From contig JADNRV010000416.1 of assembly GCA_015499995.1 (NCBI GenBank), positions 1 to 37,240 on the forward strand: DNA of 37,240 nt, read 5' to 3'. The notes below the pieces were generated by a model. It had not been told where the DNA came from. It did no database searches and worked only from the letters and a program-made list of their open reading frames with translations. The stretch comes from Flammula alnicola. Taxonomy: Eukaryota > Basidiomycota > Agaricomycetes > Agaricales > Strophariaceae. A program made the position numbers and the translations under genes. This document shows, in pieces, positions 1 through 9,524 of the stretch. Positions within the stretch are counted from its first letter, which is position 1; each line of letters opens with the position of its first letter.

Positions 1-698
1 GGTTCGATTCAAAGTGAGTAGCAATTGTAATATCTTCTTTTCGTTACTGAAGTTGGGAAGTGGTCAGAACCGTTGGATCCTCGTTGAATTTATACCGGTT
101 GCCCAAGGAATCGCGCAGCTGGGAAAATCTGGAAGCGGTCCTCAGATTGACGGAAAGACGATATGGGCAGCATTGAAGCAGAGCGTTTTGATCAACTTTG
201 GTGACACGGGGTGGGGTGCTGTCGGACTCTCTTTAACCGGTATGTTTCTTATAAGTTTGCCATTGGAGGTGCTGAGATGTGTATGAATCTATAGTCAAGT
301 ATTTTCCCCGATGACAAACATCTGCATCATCCGGTGGCTCGCGATCAACACAACATCGCTTGGGAGCCCTGACGCTCTTGACGGTTATTGAGGGAGCGAG
401 GTATATCCCGAACGTGGTTCACGTATCAGGTGTGCAAGCTTCTTGCGCGTCTTTTGTATCACTATCTCATACTATCGATTTCAGGGACCATAAAGCACGC
501 ACAACTTGCTGCGATAGCCCATAATCGTGAAGTCATTGCCCGCTACAGAGCTCTGGCTAAAAGTCCGGGTATGATTTCCATTTTTTTGCGCCCAATTTTC
601 GAGTTGACGTTCATTGGTGCTTCTTAGTTGCATACCAAGATAGTTATGAGGCGTTCCTTGAGACCAGCGAACTCGAGATCGAAGCTTTGCAAGATTGA
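1..698 (+). CDS. POP5: RNase P/MRP protein subunit POP5 (5' cut by window edge; three single-base gaps)
   Basis: POP5 is a small protein subunit of RNase P and RNase MRP, acting in tRNA 5' maturation and rRNA processing in the nucleus. Exons read 1-13, 68-239, 295-429, 485-568, 628-698; the first base is the G of the start ATG (AT lies outside the window). The N-terminus VRFK-NRWILVEF, the core QSVLINFGDTGWGAVGLSL, the VKY...TNICIIRVARDQHNIAWGALTLLT block and the tail GTIKHAQLAAIAHNREV are the family's conserved elements. Expected length is 159 aa, close to the usual size. Exon 3 reads correctly only if one base is restored at each of three homopolymer sites (about 302-309, 331-336, 361-366); with these three bases the total is 480 nt, a whole number of codons. 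Either assembly error or a recent pseudogene. A second, clearly dead copy lies at 2645-3880. Confidence 0.85.
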
Positions 699-1120
699 AA
701 AATTTGTTTGTGTCGGGCATGGATTCGGCGGTGTTCTGGGGTACATCCAGTCATTAACCATCGCTTCCTCTTTAACATGTACACTACACCTACATAGAAC
801 GCACCACGTCTGTACCCTGAGTCACTTTCACACTCCATTGAAATCCCGTGTTTCCAGCAGCCTGCTATTTTTGGTTGTGCCTTTATACCGGAAAGCCGCG
901 CGATTTTCATTGAGACCAGTCATGAAATTTCTCGTGAACAACGTCCCGACGCCCTGCATCTCCAAATTCACAAGTCCTTCTACGTCCATCTAAGTTCAAT
1001 GCTTTGACATATAAAAGACCTTTCTAGCCATTCCTTAGCTGAACTCGACGAAGAGGACGGTCTTCACCACGCCTACGATGCATCTTTTTTCCACCCGTAA
1101 CCATACCATTTTTCTCGACG
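699..1120. promoter_or_regulatory. Intergenic: POP5 3' flank and oxoamine synthase upstream region
   Basis: No convincing gene. It holds the 3' flank of POP5 and the 5' region of the next gene, which lies in the same orientation. A TATA-like box (catataaaag, about 1009-1017) stands about 105 bp before the ATG at 1121 and could position its transcription start. Confidence 0.4.
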
Positions 1121-2585
1121 ATGGACACGAAAGAGAAGCAGTCCGCCCTCCAAAAGAGCTTGTCTGGCGCTCTCGCATCGCGCGAGAAACGCTGGATCCG
1201 GAGACGACTACCAGACCCGAACACGTCCTCCTCGAGCTCACCCTTGATCGACTTCAACTCGAACGACTACATCTCGCTGTCCAACTCCTCCAAATTGCGT
1301 GCTCATTTCCTCCAACGACTCTCCGAGGCCCCGGACGTCCTCGGCTCAGGTGGATCCAGGTTGCTCGTGAACGGACGCGCACACGCCGCGCTGGAAGCTC
1401 GCCTTTCCGAGTTTTTCCGCGCGGAGACGGCCCTGCTGTTCAACTCGGGGTTCGACGCCAACGTTGGGTTCTTCTCGTGCATCCCGCAACCCGGGGACGT
1501 GATCGTGTACGACGAGTACATCCATGCATCCGTGCATGACGGGATACGGGCCTCCCGGGTGCGCGACGCTCAATTCTCGTTCAGCCATAACTCGCTGCCT
1601 GACTTGCGGAGGCTTCTCTGTCGATTGCGGGACGAAAGGGCGGGGTTGAGGACGGGTGGAAACAGCTTGTTCTTGTCGGTGGAGAGCTTGTATAGCATGG
1701 ACGGGACGTTTTCGCCACTACGAGAAATCGTAGAGATGTTAGAAGAGTTGTTCCCACTCAAAAACGGGTATCTGGTCGTGGATGAAGCTCATTCAACCGG
1801 GATCTATGGGCCTCAGGGAAGAGGACGCGTCGCTCAGCTTGGATTAGAGGATAGAGTCCTGGCGAGATTGCACACCTTTGGGAAAGCGCTAGCTGCCACG
1901 GGAGGTGTGTTTTGTATGCCTTTTCAAAGAAATTTACTGATCTCTGCTGTATTATCTAGCGGTGATATTGACAACCACCCTCATTCGAGACTATCTCTTG
2001 AATTATGCAAGATCGCTTATTTATACCACATCGCTCAGTTATGCTAATATTATCGCGGCCGACTGTTCATTCGATATGCTGACAGACGGGACAGCACAAC
2101 ATGTAAGAGCTTTCTTAGTTCCAAGGACCACAACAATTTCTAATAAATCCCACTTGCTAGTTATCGAACCGACTGCTCGAGCTGTCGTCTTATTTCACCC
2201 AGACCCTTCAACCCCTGTTGGAATCGCAGAACATTCCCCGACACTTGTCCGTCTTCCCTCTCACCTCCAACTAGCGTCGTCTTCCCTGGACCCCCCTTCC
2301 CCCATTATACCCGTTCTAACGCCACACCCGCGTCCGCTCTCCACCTACCTCCTCGCACTGGGGATGAACGCGCGCCCCATCACGTGGCCTACGGTGCCTA
2401 AAGGTAAAGACCGCGTCCGCGTGTGTCTGCACGCCGGCAACACGAAGGAGGATGTGGATCGCTTGGTGCATGGGATCATCAAATGGGCGGAGGAGACCAT
2501 CAGGGAGCGCGAGAAGGAGATGAATGTCGGTCCTAGACGACTCCAGAGGGATGCCCTTCCAGGAATTTTAGAAAGCAAATTATAA
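1121..2585 (+). CDS. Alpha-oxoamine synthase, 8-amino-7-oxononanoate (KAPA) synthase type, with one frameshift
   Basis: PLP enzyme of the alpha-oxoamine synthase family, which joins an acyl-CoA to an amino acid with decarboxylation; closest in look to KAPA synthase of biotin synthesis, so substrates would be pimeloyl-CoA (or equivalent) and alanine. Exons: 1121-1904, 1960-2102, 2161-2585, about 450 aa. Visible motifs: DFNSNDYISLS near the start, LGSGGSRLLVNG, VVDEAHSTGIYGPQGRG (the Asp and His that bind the cofactor) and FGKALAATG (Schiff-base Lys, just before intron 1). Exon 3 opens in the frame LSNRLLELSSYFTQTL and must change frame near CCC at 2256-2258 to reach the conserved tail SPIIPVLTP...LNARPI-like...TVPKGKDRVRVCLHAGNT; without a restored base a TAG stops it at 2271. 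Family assignment is firm; the exact acyl substrate is inferred. Lies tail-to-tail with the dead POP5 copy. Confidence 0.85.
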
Positions 2586-2943
2586 TCAGAAACCTAGACC
2601 TGCAGTAATATGTACTTTCACAAAATGGGCAGCGAAACAGTTTTTTAGTCCTGCAATGCTTCGATCTCGAGTTCGCTAGTCTGAGGAACGCCTCAAAACT
2701 ATCTTGGTACGCAACTAGGAGGCACCAATAAACATCGACTCAATTACAGGATTTAATAAAATGGAAGTCATACATACCGGCATTTTTAGCCAGGGCTCTG
2801 TAACGTGCAATGGACTTCACAATTATGAGCTATCGTGCGTGCTTCATGGTCCCTAAAATCGATAGTATGAGATGCTGATGCAAAAGACGAGCAAGGAGCT
2901 TGCACACGTGATAAGTGAACCACATTTGGGATATAGCTCACTC

Positions 2944-3576
2944 TGGGGGTGGGCACGGCCTGTGACGCGCCTCTTTATTTGTACATAATTAGATCTAAGG
3001 CCTCCCTGCCAAAGGTCATATCAAAAACGCCGGTACCGATTATAGGCGCAATTCTCACCTAATTATTGAGGTTTTGACGTGAATCGACGCTAAATTGAGT
3101 ATTCTTTCGAGGCTTGGCAACCTTTTTGCTAGATCTGTCTAAAGATGAGACATTACATTATTGATCTCATCTTTAGACACATATATCTCAAATATTTAAC
3201 CAAGCCTCGAAAGCTTTCTACTTTAAAATTGCACTTGCCAAACCGCAGAGAACCAGCTTGCCAGATGCCTTTTTAAAATGGTACTGAAGCAATCAGTCAA
3301 AAACATCACACAAGCACATCTGTCACACATGTGACAGCCTATATCTTGGGTGGCCCCGCCAATATTGCAGGAAGAAAAAGCATGTACAGCAGCCACAAAT
3401 TTCGTGAAAGCTCCTGATTATTAAGGGTACGTCGTGGACAATATTTATGCTGGAACGAGAAAGAACGACGACTCAGAACTTGAAATGCTGAATTTTGCGA
3501 GAGCGGCGCGCTTTCGTGTGGCTGTGTGCTTAGTCATGCGCCCATCAGACGAACTGTGGATGCCCACCCCCACGAG
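2944..3576. mobile_element. Non-autonomous DNA element inserted in POP5 copy 2
   Basis: The element interrupts an exon whose intact sequence is known from the first POP5 copy, so its borders can be placed. TCACTC flanks both sides (2938-2943 and 3577-3582), a likely 6-bp target duplication. The ends carry 12-bp inverted repeats, TGGGGGTGGGCA at 2944-2955 and its complement at 3561-3572, the right end having four extra bases (CGAG) outside. No transposase coding is seen in its 633 bp. The superfamily is not clear to me. Confidence 0.7.
3104..3213. repeat. Nested inverted repeat inside the insertion
   Basis: Outer arms CTTTCGAGGCTTGG (3104-3117) and its complement at 3200-3213; inner arms TGTCTAAAGATGAGA (3136-3150) and its complement at 3165-3179. 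The unpaired stretches between them are AT-rich and of similar length, so the 110 bp can fold into one long interrupted hairpin. It could be a smaller palindromic element that jumped into the larger one, or a secondary structure of it. Confidence 0.75.
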
Positions 3577-3880
3577 TCACTCCCTCAATAATTGTTAAGA
3601 GTGTCAGAGCTCCCCAAGCGATGTTGTGTTGATCGTGAGCCACCTGAAAGATGCAGATGTTTGTCGTCGGGGAGAGGTATTTGACTGTAGAATCATACAT
3701 CGAGTCAGCAAGAAACATACCGGTTAAAGAGAGTCCTGTACCGCTTCCTGATTTTCCCAGTTGCGCGATTCCTTGGGCGACCGGTTTAAAGTCAACGAGG
3801 ATCCAACGGTTCTGACCACTTCCCAACTTCAGTGACGAAAAGAAGAAATTACAATGGCTACTCACCTTGAATCGACCCAT

Positions 3881-4205
3881 ATTTATCTAGGTGACTAGTC
3901 AAAAAAAGGCCCCTACGGCATTCTACCACTCTGACAGAGTTCAGACAACAGAGCAGGAGAACAGGTCACGCCGGTGTCTGGAGTTGACAAAGTTGTCTGA
4001 TTAGGAATATGTTGTTTGGCGTCGGTGGCGTTGTCCTTCGGCACAAATAATCCAGTCATAATTTCAGCCCGGGACCTTGCTTCTCCTTGCTTCCGCGACT
4101 CTTGACTCCTCTTGAGTGCCATGAGGCTGTTAGTATGGTGGTCGGTCCCGAATGGTTCCAGTATAAAGCACAGTAGCGTTCGACCTTACAAAATCTCGAA
4201 CCACC
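3881..4205. other. Divergent intergenic stretch
   Basis: Lies between the start of the dead POP5 copy and the start of the DUF4139 gene. A 69-codon open frame on the minus strand (4122-3913, beginning MALKRSQESRKQGEARSRAE) has an ATG but no recognisable domain and no conserved splice partner; I do not call it a gene. Confidence 0.4.
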
Positions 4206-6611
4206 ATGGCCCCCAACCTCATTACGCTACAAGCCTCTGAACATCCTATCAAGTCTGTGACGATTTCCAAGTCATCCAAGGCAGAAGTCGTTCGCACTTT
4301 TGCTGTAGATCTGAAGGTACGCCCCCATTCGTATTCCATTTCGTAGTATAAACATTTTTTGTCGTGGAACGATAGCAAGGGCAAAATAGGATCGAGATAA
4401 AGGGTCTTCCGAGTACTATTGATGCTGTCCGACCATCTGGGTTAGGCGCAGCTCGCCTCGACGATTTTCTCTGTACTATGGGACGTAACAAATTCCCGCA
4501 TCACATCCAAGCTACCTCTTCAGAAATTATTCGTGTTTTGTCCGTGAAGAAAGCTGCGCTTGAGAGTGAGAGAGTTGTCAGGGAGCAAGAGTCGCACCTT
4601 CTCCTGAGATATGCGCAGACTTTGTCTGGCGAGCATGTCACTCCGAAGCAGATGTCAGATTTTTTACAGAATTACGTCGTTCAGGGTCGTAACATTGTCG
4701 AAGCTGTAGGAAACCTCGTAATTGTTCAAGGAAATTCGTGAGCTAACCATGATATTTAGATCACGAAGCTCAATGAGCAAATCGTGGAAATTGACTGTCA
4801 GATTGACGCTGAAAAAGATAAGGTATCTTCAAAGCGAGGAGAAGCTGACAGCCGAATAGATGCTGTTGTTAGTTCCGACACAGACAGTTCGGTCACCCTT
4901 ATGCTGACTTACAGTAAGTACTACGACAATAAAATATCCATACTCTTGAAGAAGGAGCTAACATTCTTATTATCAGTCGTCGGCAATTGCAAATGGGACT
5001 CGAAATACGAGCTCCACACTACGACACAGAGCGGAAAGCCATCTCGCTCTGTCTCTCTGCACTATCTGGCGACGATTACTCAAAGTACCGGCGAGGATTG
5101 GACCGACGCTGCGCTGACACTGAGCACGATCAAAACTGATCTGGTGGCGAAGCATCTCCCGCAATCGCTTCCTCTCAAAATTCGTCCAGCAGGTGCATTG
5201 AAGTCGGGGTTCGCCCAAGAAGCTGAGAAAAAGAACGCTTTTTCCAATTTTATTCAATCTCAGCAAACTTTCTTTGGGTCGACGGCACAGTTGAACACTT
5301 CCAATACCGGCGGTCTCTTCGGGGCCGCTGCTCCCAACACCAACACTGTTAATCAGTCTCAAAAACCTGTATTTGGATCGTCCACTGGCAACTCCCAAGC
5401 TCCTGTTCAATCTTTCGGACAGCAGAATGCCCAGGCGTTCGCCAGTGAATCAGTATTTGGCGGTGGGGGAGGTGGCGCTCCACTATCTATTAGGAACGCA
5501 CCAGTGCAACCCGTCCTCTTCGGCGATGCGACACCCACCGTTTTCGGGGCAGCACCTTCAGCTTCCGCGTTTGGCTCATCGACCGCAGCCCCAGTCGTTC
5601 ACTCGTCAAACTCTGTCTTCGCATTACCACAAGTTCCCGTGATCGATCCGAGCCTGGGAGCGTACCAACCTGAACTTTCCAGCGCATACGCTGCGCCGCT
5701 GGAAGAGAGTGTTGACGACGTCAAACAGGATGGTGCTCCTGGTGAAATAACTGAGCCCACTACGATCGTCAAGGAGACGCCTCTTTCCATGTCTTTCGCT
5801 GTTTGCGGACAATCGACGATCCCTTCCGACGGTCTTAACCATCGCGTTACCCTTGCCGTCCTTCCGTTCCAGGCGAAGGTCTCGTACATCTCTATTCCAC
5901 GCGACGACCCGAGCATCTTCTTGCAGGTAAATTCAACCTTTATTTAGGATATTATGTCTAGTGACATGTTTATACTCCAGTGTGAAGTGAAGAATAGCAG
6001 TGAATATAGGCTGCTTGCTGGGCCGATGAGTGTGATCATCGATGGCAGCTATATATCAACGACTTCAATTACAACTGTACGTTCTCTTTCCGTATTTACC
6101 AGAATCTCCCAGTCATCTAATCAAAATTCATTTTCAACAGGACATAAACCCTGGCGACAACTTTGAATGCGTGCTCGGGAACGACATGTCTACTAAGGTC
6201 ACTTATACGCGTTCCTCGAAAACCGTTAAATCAGACGGAGGCGCGTTTTCCGAAGATACCAACACCACTACATACACGACCAAGATCTCGGTCCACAATA
6301 AACACCCTTTCGCCATTACCGACCTCCTCGTGCGCGATTGCGTTCCAGTGTCCGAAGACAAACGCTTCAAGGTCATCCTTCGCAAGCCCTTCGGACTTGC
6401 AGATGCCAAGGACGGGAAAACAGTCGACCTCCAGAACGATGGACTCCAGGTTGGGTGGGAGAAACTTGTGGATGGGAAGGGCAGAGAGAAGGAAGGTAAA
6501 TTCGAATGGAAATGGAAGGTTGGAAGTGGAGCGACGGTCAACCTTGAAGCGCAATACGATGTCAAGGTCCCAAAGGATGTTTCTTGGGTTATAGGATCTA
6601 ACCGTCAGTGA
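4206..6611 (+). CDS. DUF4140/DUF4139 domain protein with FG-rich linker
   Basis: Belongs to the DUF4139 family (bacterial 'mucoidy inhibitor A' relatives; C. elegans F37C4.5 type); biochemical role unknown. Six exons: 4206-4316, 4376-4717, 4760-4913, 4977-5926, 5981-6076, 6141-6611, total 2124 nt, 707 aa, fully in frame. The N-terminal part (residues about 5-110) matches DUF4140, followed by a predicted coiled-coil stretch (about 105-195, rich in E, K, Q, ending ITKLNEQIVEIDCQIDAEKD). The DUF4139 part starts around LTYIVGNCKWDSKYELH, is split by a linker at residues about 297-420, and resumes at the STIPSDGLNHRVTLAVLPFQ-like block through to DVSWVIGSN. The linker contains eight Phe-Gly dipeptides in FFGS, LFGA, VFGS, SFGQ, VFGG, LFGD, VFGA and AFGS contexts. 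The ATG at 4206 sits in a good context (ccaccATGg). Confidence 0.88.
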
Positions 6612-6789
6612 CCATACCTGGTCTGTCCTGTATCCATATCGGTCTAGGGCCGACAGCGGGGGGTTTCACACTTGTATAGCGCCCATCGCTATTTCTCTGT
6701 ATGACAAAATAGCATTCCTCGATTTTTATCCGACATATAAAATTTGATAGATGGTCAGAGACCATGACATCAGAAATCCGACCGAGATA

Positions 6790-7119
6790 TACTCGTAAGC
6801 ATGTGCAGGAATAGAAAAGCGAGGCATTGCCATGAACCAGACATTTACGGGAAAAAGACTCAGAGATACCCTGCATAATGACTGAGGAATGTCAAGAAAG
6901 TGTATATATGTATGTATACCTAACCTTGGGCAATCAATAAGTAGATCCCTCTGTTGGATCTATTTCATGTTCTTTTCCCAAAGTCCACCACTCCTTTGTC
7001 CGCAGAGTTTCTTTGTGATACCTCACTTGAATTCCCATTGCTATAAGAATATTTCGGTCAAATTTCGAGATCCTATGACATGATTTATCGAGGTCGAGGT
7101 CAAATTGCTGATCTGGCAT
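6790..7119 (-). pseudogene. Truncated copy of the 3' end of the F-box gene at 11587-13085
   Basis: The minus strand encodes PDQQFDLDLDKSCHRISKFD...IDPTEGSTY plus stop, nearly the same as the last 59 residues of the F-box gene. The similarity continues past the stop into its 3' flank (shared TAATGACTGAGGAATGTCAA and the run gtgtatatat). It therefore is a DNA-level segment copy with no promoter or F-box. Similarity stops abruptly at about 7119, thirteen bases before a palindrome. Confidence 0.85.
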
Positions 7120-7135
7120 AACTTGCGACCAGTGT

Positions 7136-7176
7136 TTTCAGGCCGTCGTACTAAGCCTTAGTACGACGGCCTGAAA
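7136..7176. repeat. 41-bp near-perfect palindrome
   Basis: Arm TTTCAGGCCGTCGTACTAAG (7136-7155), one sp acer base C at 7156, then its exact complement at 7157-7176. Just outside, AGTGT (7131-7135) pairs with ACACT (7180-7184) after a 3-nt bulge. This looks like two transposon terminal repeats joined with almost nothing between them, or a cruciform-forming site. It sits at the breakpoint of the F-box fragment duplication. Confidence 0.9.
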
Positions 7177-7184
7177 CTTACACT

Positions 7185-8207
7185 GTCAACAATTTCCTGG
7201 GAGCCGACGAAGGACGGATTCCCGAACATTGGTGTACTTTTTTTTCAGATGCATTGTCGCGGGCCATGAAAACTTTTCGACTTCGGCCTTCATCCAGAGG
7301 ACGGTTGGAATTGCATTGGCCTTAGGGGGCAAAAAAAAAACATCCGCGCGGCGTTATTGGCACATGTGAGCTCTGAAGCTCTGAAGGGAGACTCAAATCC
7401 TCCGACTGTAACATGAGTTGTAACCTGAGTATAGGATCATCGCCGCGTTCTTTATGTACTTATAATGTTGCTTATAATCATGTATACGTCCTCACCGTGT
7501 ATTGCCGTGTATATAATTAAAATTAATCTCAGTGGCGCCAGATTGTGGAAGGAAAGAAAGAAACGGAGCGAGACCAGAACGGCAGACAACGAAGCAGGCG
7601 ACATGGCCATCGGTTTCTCAGGACTGCAATATGTAGACCTGTATCCCATGACCCTTTGAAGTTGATGAGGTCGACAGACAATCAACTCATGGTACACTTC
7701 CTTCCTTCCTTGCGTTGATCCCATAAATGACTAGACTCCGTGCAGGCCGGTTGTTCCTTTACTTATAGGACCTCGCCCCAACCTCGCCCGCCGGTAAAAT
7801 CCCCCGTCCATCCATCCATCCATCCGGCATGATCGGTCGCGACCCGGGTCCCCTGATTCTGGCGGGATCATGACCAATCCGACTTATTTTGATTCCAGCA
7901 TGCTCTGTCGGCTTTTGAAGTTCTCCAACCAAGTACCACTGGAAGTCTGGGTTGCAAAATTACGATACTTACATCTGTATTCTATGGAAGTCATCTGTCC
8001 ATCTCCTTGAATTTTCGTGTGTTCGGCGTTCAAAAATATATTTTATTCACAGGGAAAGGCAGGCTGCAAGTAACCCTCCTCCTTTTGCCAAAATGCTAGG
8101 GATGAATCGAATGTCTTTGGAGTATAAAAAGGGTACACAAGTTTCTCAATTCTTCATTGTGAATCCCAACTCACAAGCCTTACCAGTCTACTCAAAGATT
8201 CCAAACC
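7185..8207. promoter_or_regulatory. Intergenic region and promoter of the secreted protein gene
   Basis: No gene is recognised; open frames here lack splice or family support. Simple repeats: a CTTC run near 7700 and (CCAT)n at about 7805-7826. A clear TATA box, TATAAAA at 8123-8129 (agTATAAAAAggg), stands about 80 bp before the ATG at 8208, typical of a strongly inducible secreted protein gene. Confidence 0.5.
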
Positions 8208-8919
8208 ATGCGCTCTGCATTTGCTTTAGTCCTCGCTGCTGCTTCTCTCTGTGCTACTGTTGGCGCTGTTCCTACTACCAGCGCCAGCGCTACGGCCACG
8301 GTAATTAAAGGTACACATTTTTTCTATTTATTCGTTCATCAGCGAAAAAGAATCCAGAAGCTAATATTCTACCTTCCAGTTTGGCCCAACGGGATGACCT
8401 TGTCCAAGATGTCATCCGACGAGCTTGGGACAGTTGAGAAGGTTCAGAAGCGCCAAACCCTTGATCTCATTGGCGCGACCTGCGAGTCGACTTGCAGTGG
8501 GCCACCTGGCCCGGGACCTAACCAGGACGACTGCGACGCCATCATCAACCAGCTGCTCGGCGAGGGCACCCAGCAATTTTCGGTTTCGCTCCCAGACAAC
8601 GTCCTTTTTGTCACCTTTAACAGTTGCAAGGTCCAATTGTGAGCCTGCCAAGCAATAATGATGTTCGAGTTTTTGCTAAAAGAGCGTTGTTTTTCGGTAG
8701 TGTCAATCTAACCGGCGAGGTCGTTGTATACCAAGGTGCATATCTGGGCCCCTGGACTTTTTTTGCAACTAGAATTCTGACGATAATTGATCAGAGAACG
8801 ACTGGGGCAGTGTTGCCAGCTTCCTTGCTGGTGCATGCAATGCCGCCCACGGATTCAGCGTGGGCCAGTGCACCTTCGACGAGGCTCCCAACGCCTTCAT
8901 CCAGGTTCTCCACAGTTAA
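8208..8919 (+). CDS. Small secreted cysteine-containing protein with Kex2-type propeptide
   Basis: Exons 8208-8310, 8380-8638, 8701-8735, 8795-8919; 522 nt, 173 aa, in frame throughout. Residues 1-20 (MRSAFALVLAAASLCATVGA) form a good signal peptide. A Ser/Thr-rich propeptide follows and ends at the dibasic site KR in EKVQKR, a Kex2 cut site, giving a mature chain that starts QTLDLIGATC. The mature part has six cysteines (TCESTC, DDC, NSCKV, GACN, GQC), so three disulfides are possible. The pattern PxxDDC...C...NDW..V..FL...C resembles a broad set of uncharacterised agaricomycete secreted proteins; I cannot name a function. Secretion is a strong inference; a role in substrate or host interaction is only a guess. 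Confidence 0.82.
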
Positions 8920-9279
8920 ATTTCAAGCCGATATTCTGGCTTTTCGGCCGGCAATTTCGTGATTGTTTAGAATTTGGCGGGTGTTTGCAATTTTTGTTAC
9001 TTCGGATTTTATAAGAGAACATTTGCGTCTCACAATGCTGCTCCGGGTAAAATTCACGTAGCTTGTATTGGCGTCACTTCTAAAATCCTTGATATAAATC
9101 AAATATAAATATAGTTTTTACGTGGTTGATAAATGGAACGGCATTGGAAAGAGTTTATCACCTAAACAAATCCCTTAGAAAGGAGCGAGAGAGAATCATA
9201 GTCGGTGTTGATCGAACAATCGCCTTGCTGCGTAGCAGAGAGGCTTCTCCCGGTCTAAATTCACTATATAAGGAAGGAC
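8920..9279. other. Intergenic stretch
   Basis: 3' flank of the secreted protein gene. AT-rich, with no gene or element that I can recognise before the tandem repeat begins. Confidence 0.4.
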
Positions 9280-9524
9280 TTTTGTCCCATTGTTTGTTTG
9301 GTTTGGATGGTTACGTCTTCCTGTCAATCACCACCAAATAAAAGTTTGTACCCATTCAACTTGATTTCGAGTTTTGTCCCATTGTTTGTTTGGTTTGCAT
9401 AGTTACGTCTTCCTATCAATCACCACCAAATAAAAGTTTGTACCCATTCAACTTGAATTCGAGTTTTGTCCCATTGTTTGTTTGGTTTGAATGGTTACGT
9501 CTCCTTGTCAATCATCACCAAATA
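9280..9524. repeat. 92-bp tandem repeat, 2.7 copies
   Basis: Unit starts ttttgtcccattgtttgttt. Copies: 9280-9371, 9372-9463, and a partial third from 9464 that ends where the MITE begins. Copies differ at only a few positions (for example ggatgg/gcatag/gaatgg), so the array is young. Confidence 0.92.

Larger units (their letters stand above)
2645..3880 (-). pseudogene. Second POP5 copy, inactivated
   Basis: Reverse-oriented copy of the POP5 gene at 1-698. The 5' part runs 3880 down to about 3577 (exon 1 3880-3866 MGRFK, intron 3865-3812, shortened exon 2 from 3811) and the 3' part runs 2943 down to the TAA at 2645. Lesions: an 81-nt in-frame loss in exon 2 that removes the GDTGWGAV core, a shrunken 36-nt second intron, a 633-bp insertion in exon 3, a roughly 10-nt deletion in the KHAQ...AAIAHN exon, and a one-base loss in the last exon. 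Intron and exon order otherwise match the first copy, so it arose by DNA duplication, not from mRNA. No function is expected. Confidence 0.85.

Noticed and set aside
1..10. GGTTCGATTC looks like a tRNA T-loop (B box)
   Set aside because: The bases are codons of POP5 exon 1 (VRFK), confirmed by the same exon in the second copy; no tRNA fold surrounds it.
1962..2585. Continuous frame through the second intron of the oxoamine synthase as an intron-less exon
   Set aside because: The intron at 2103-2160 has good signals, and skipping it gives a non-family segment; spliced reading gives the typical helix.
1..2585. POP5 and oxoamine synthase as genuine pseudogenes
   Set aside because: Not excluded, but all lesions are single-base homopolymer losses with no other damage to conserved residues or splice sites, unlike the second POP5 copy.
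7800..7830. (CCAT)n considered as telomere-like sequence
   Set aside because: It is a short microsatellite of five units inside a gene-bearing region, unlike fungal TTAGGG telomeres.
9280..9524. Direct repeats considered as a CRISPR array
   Set aside because: Units are contiguous, 92 bp long and have no spacers; the genome is fungal.
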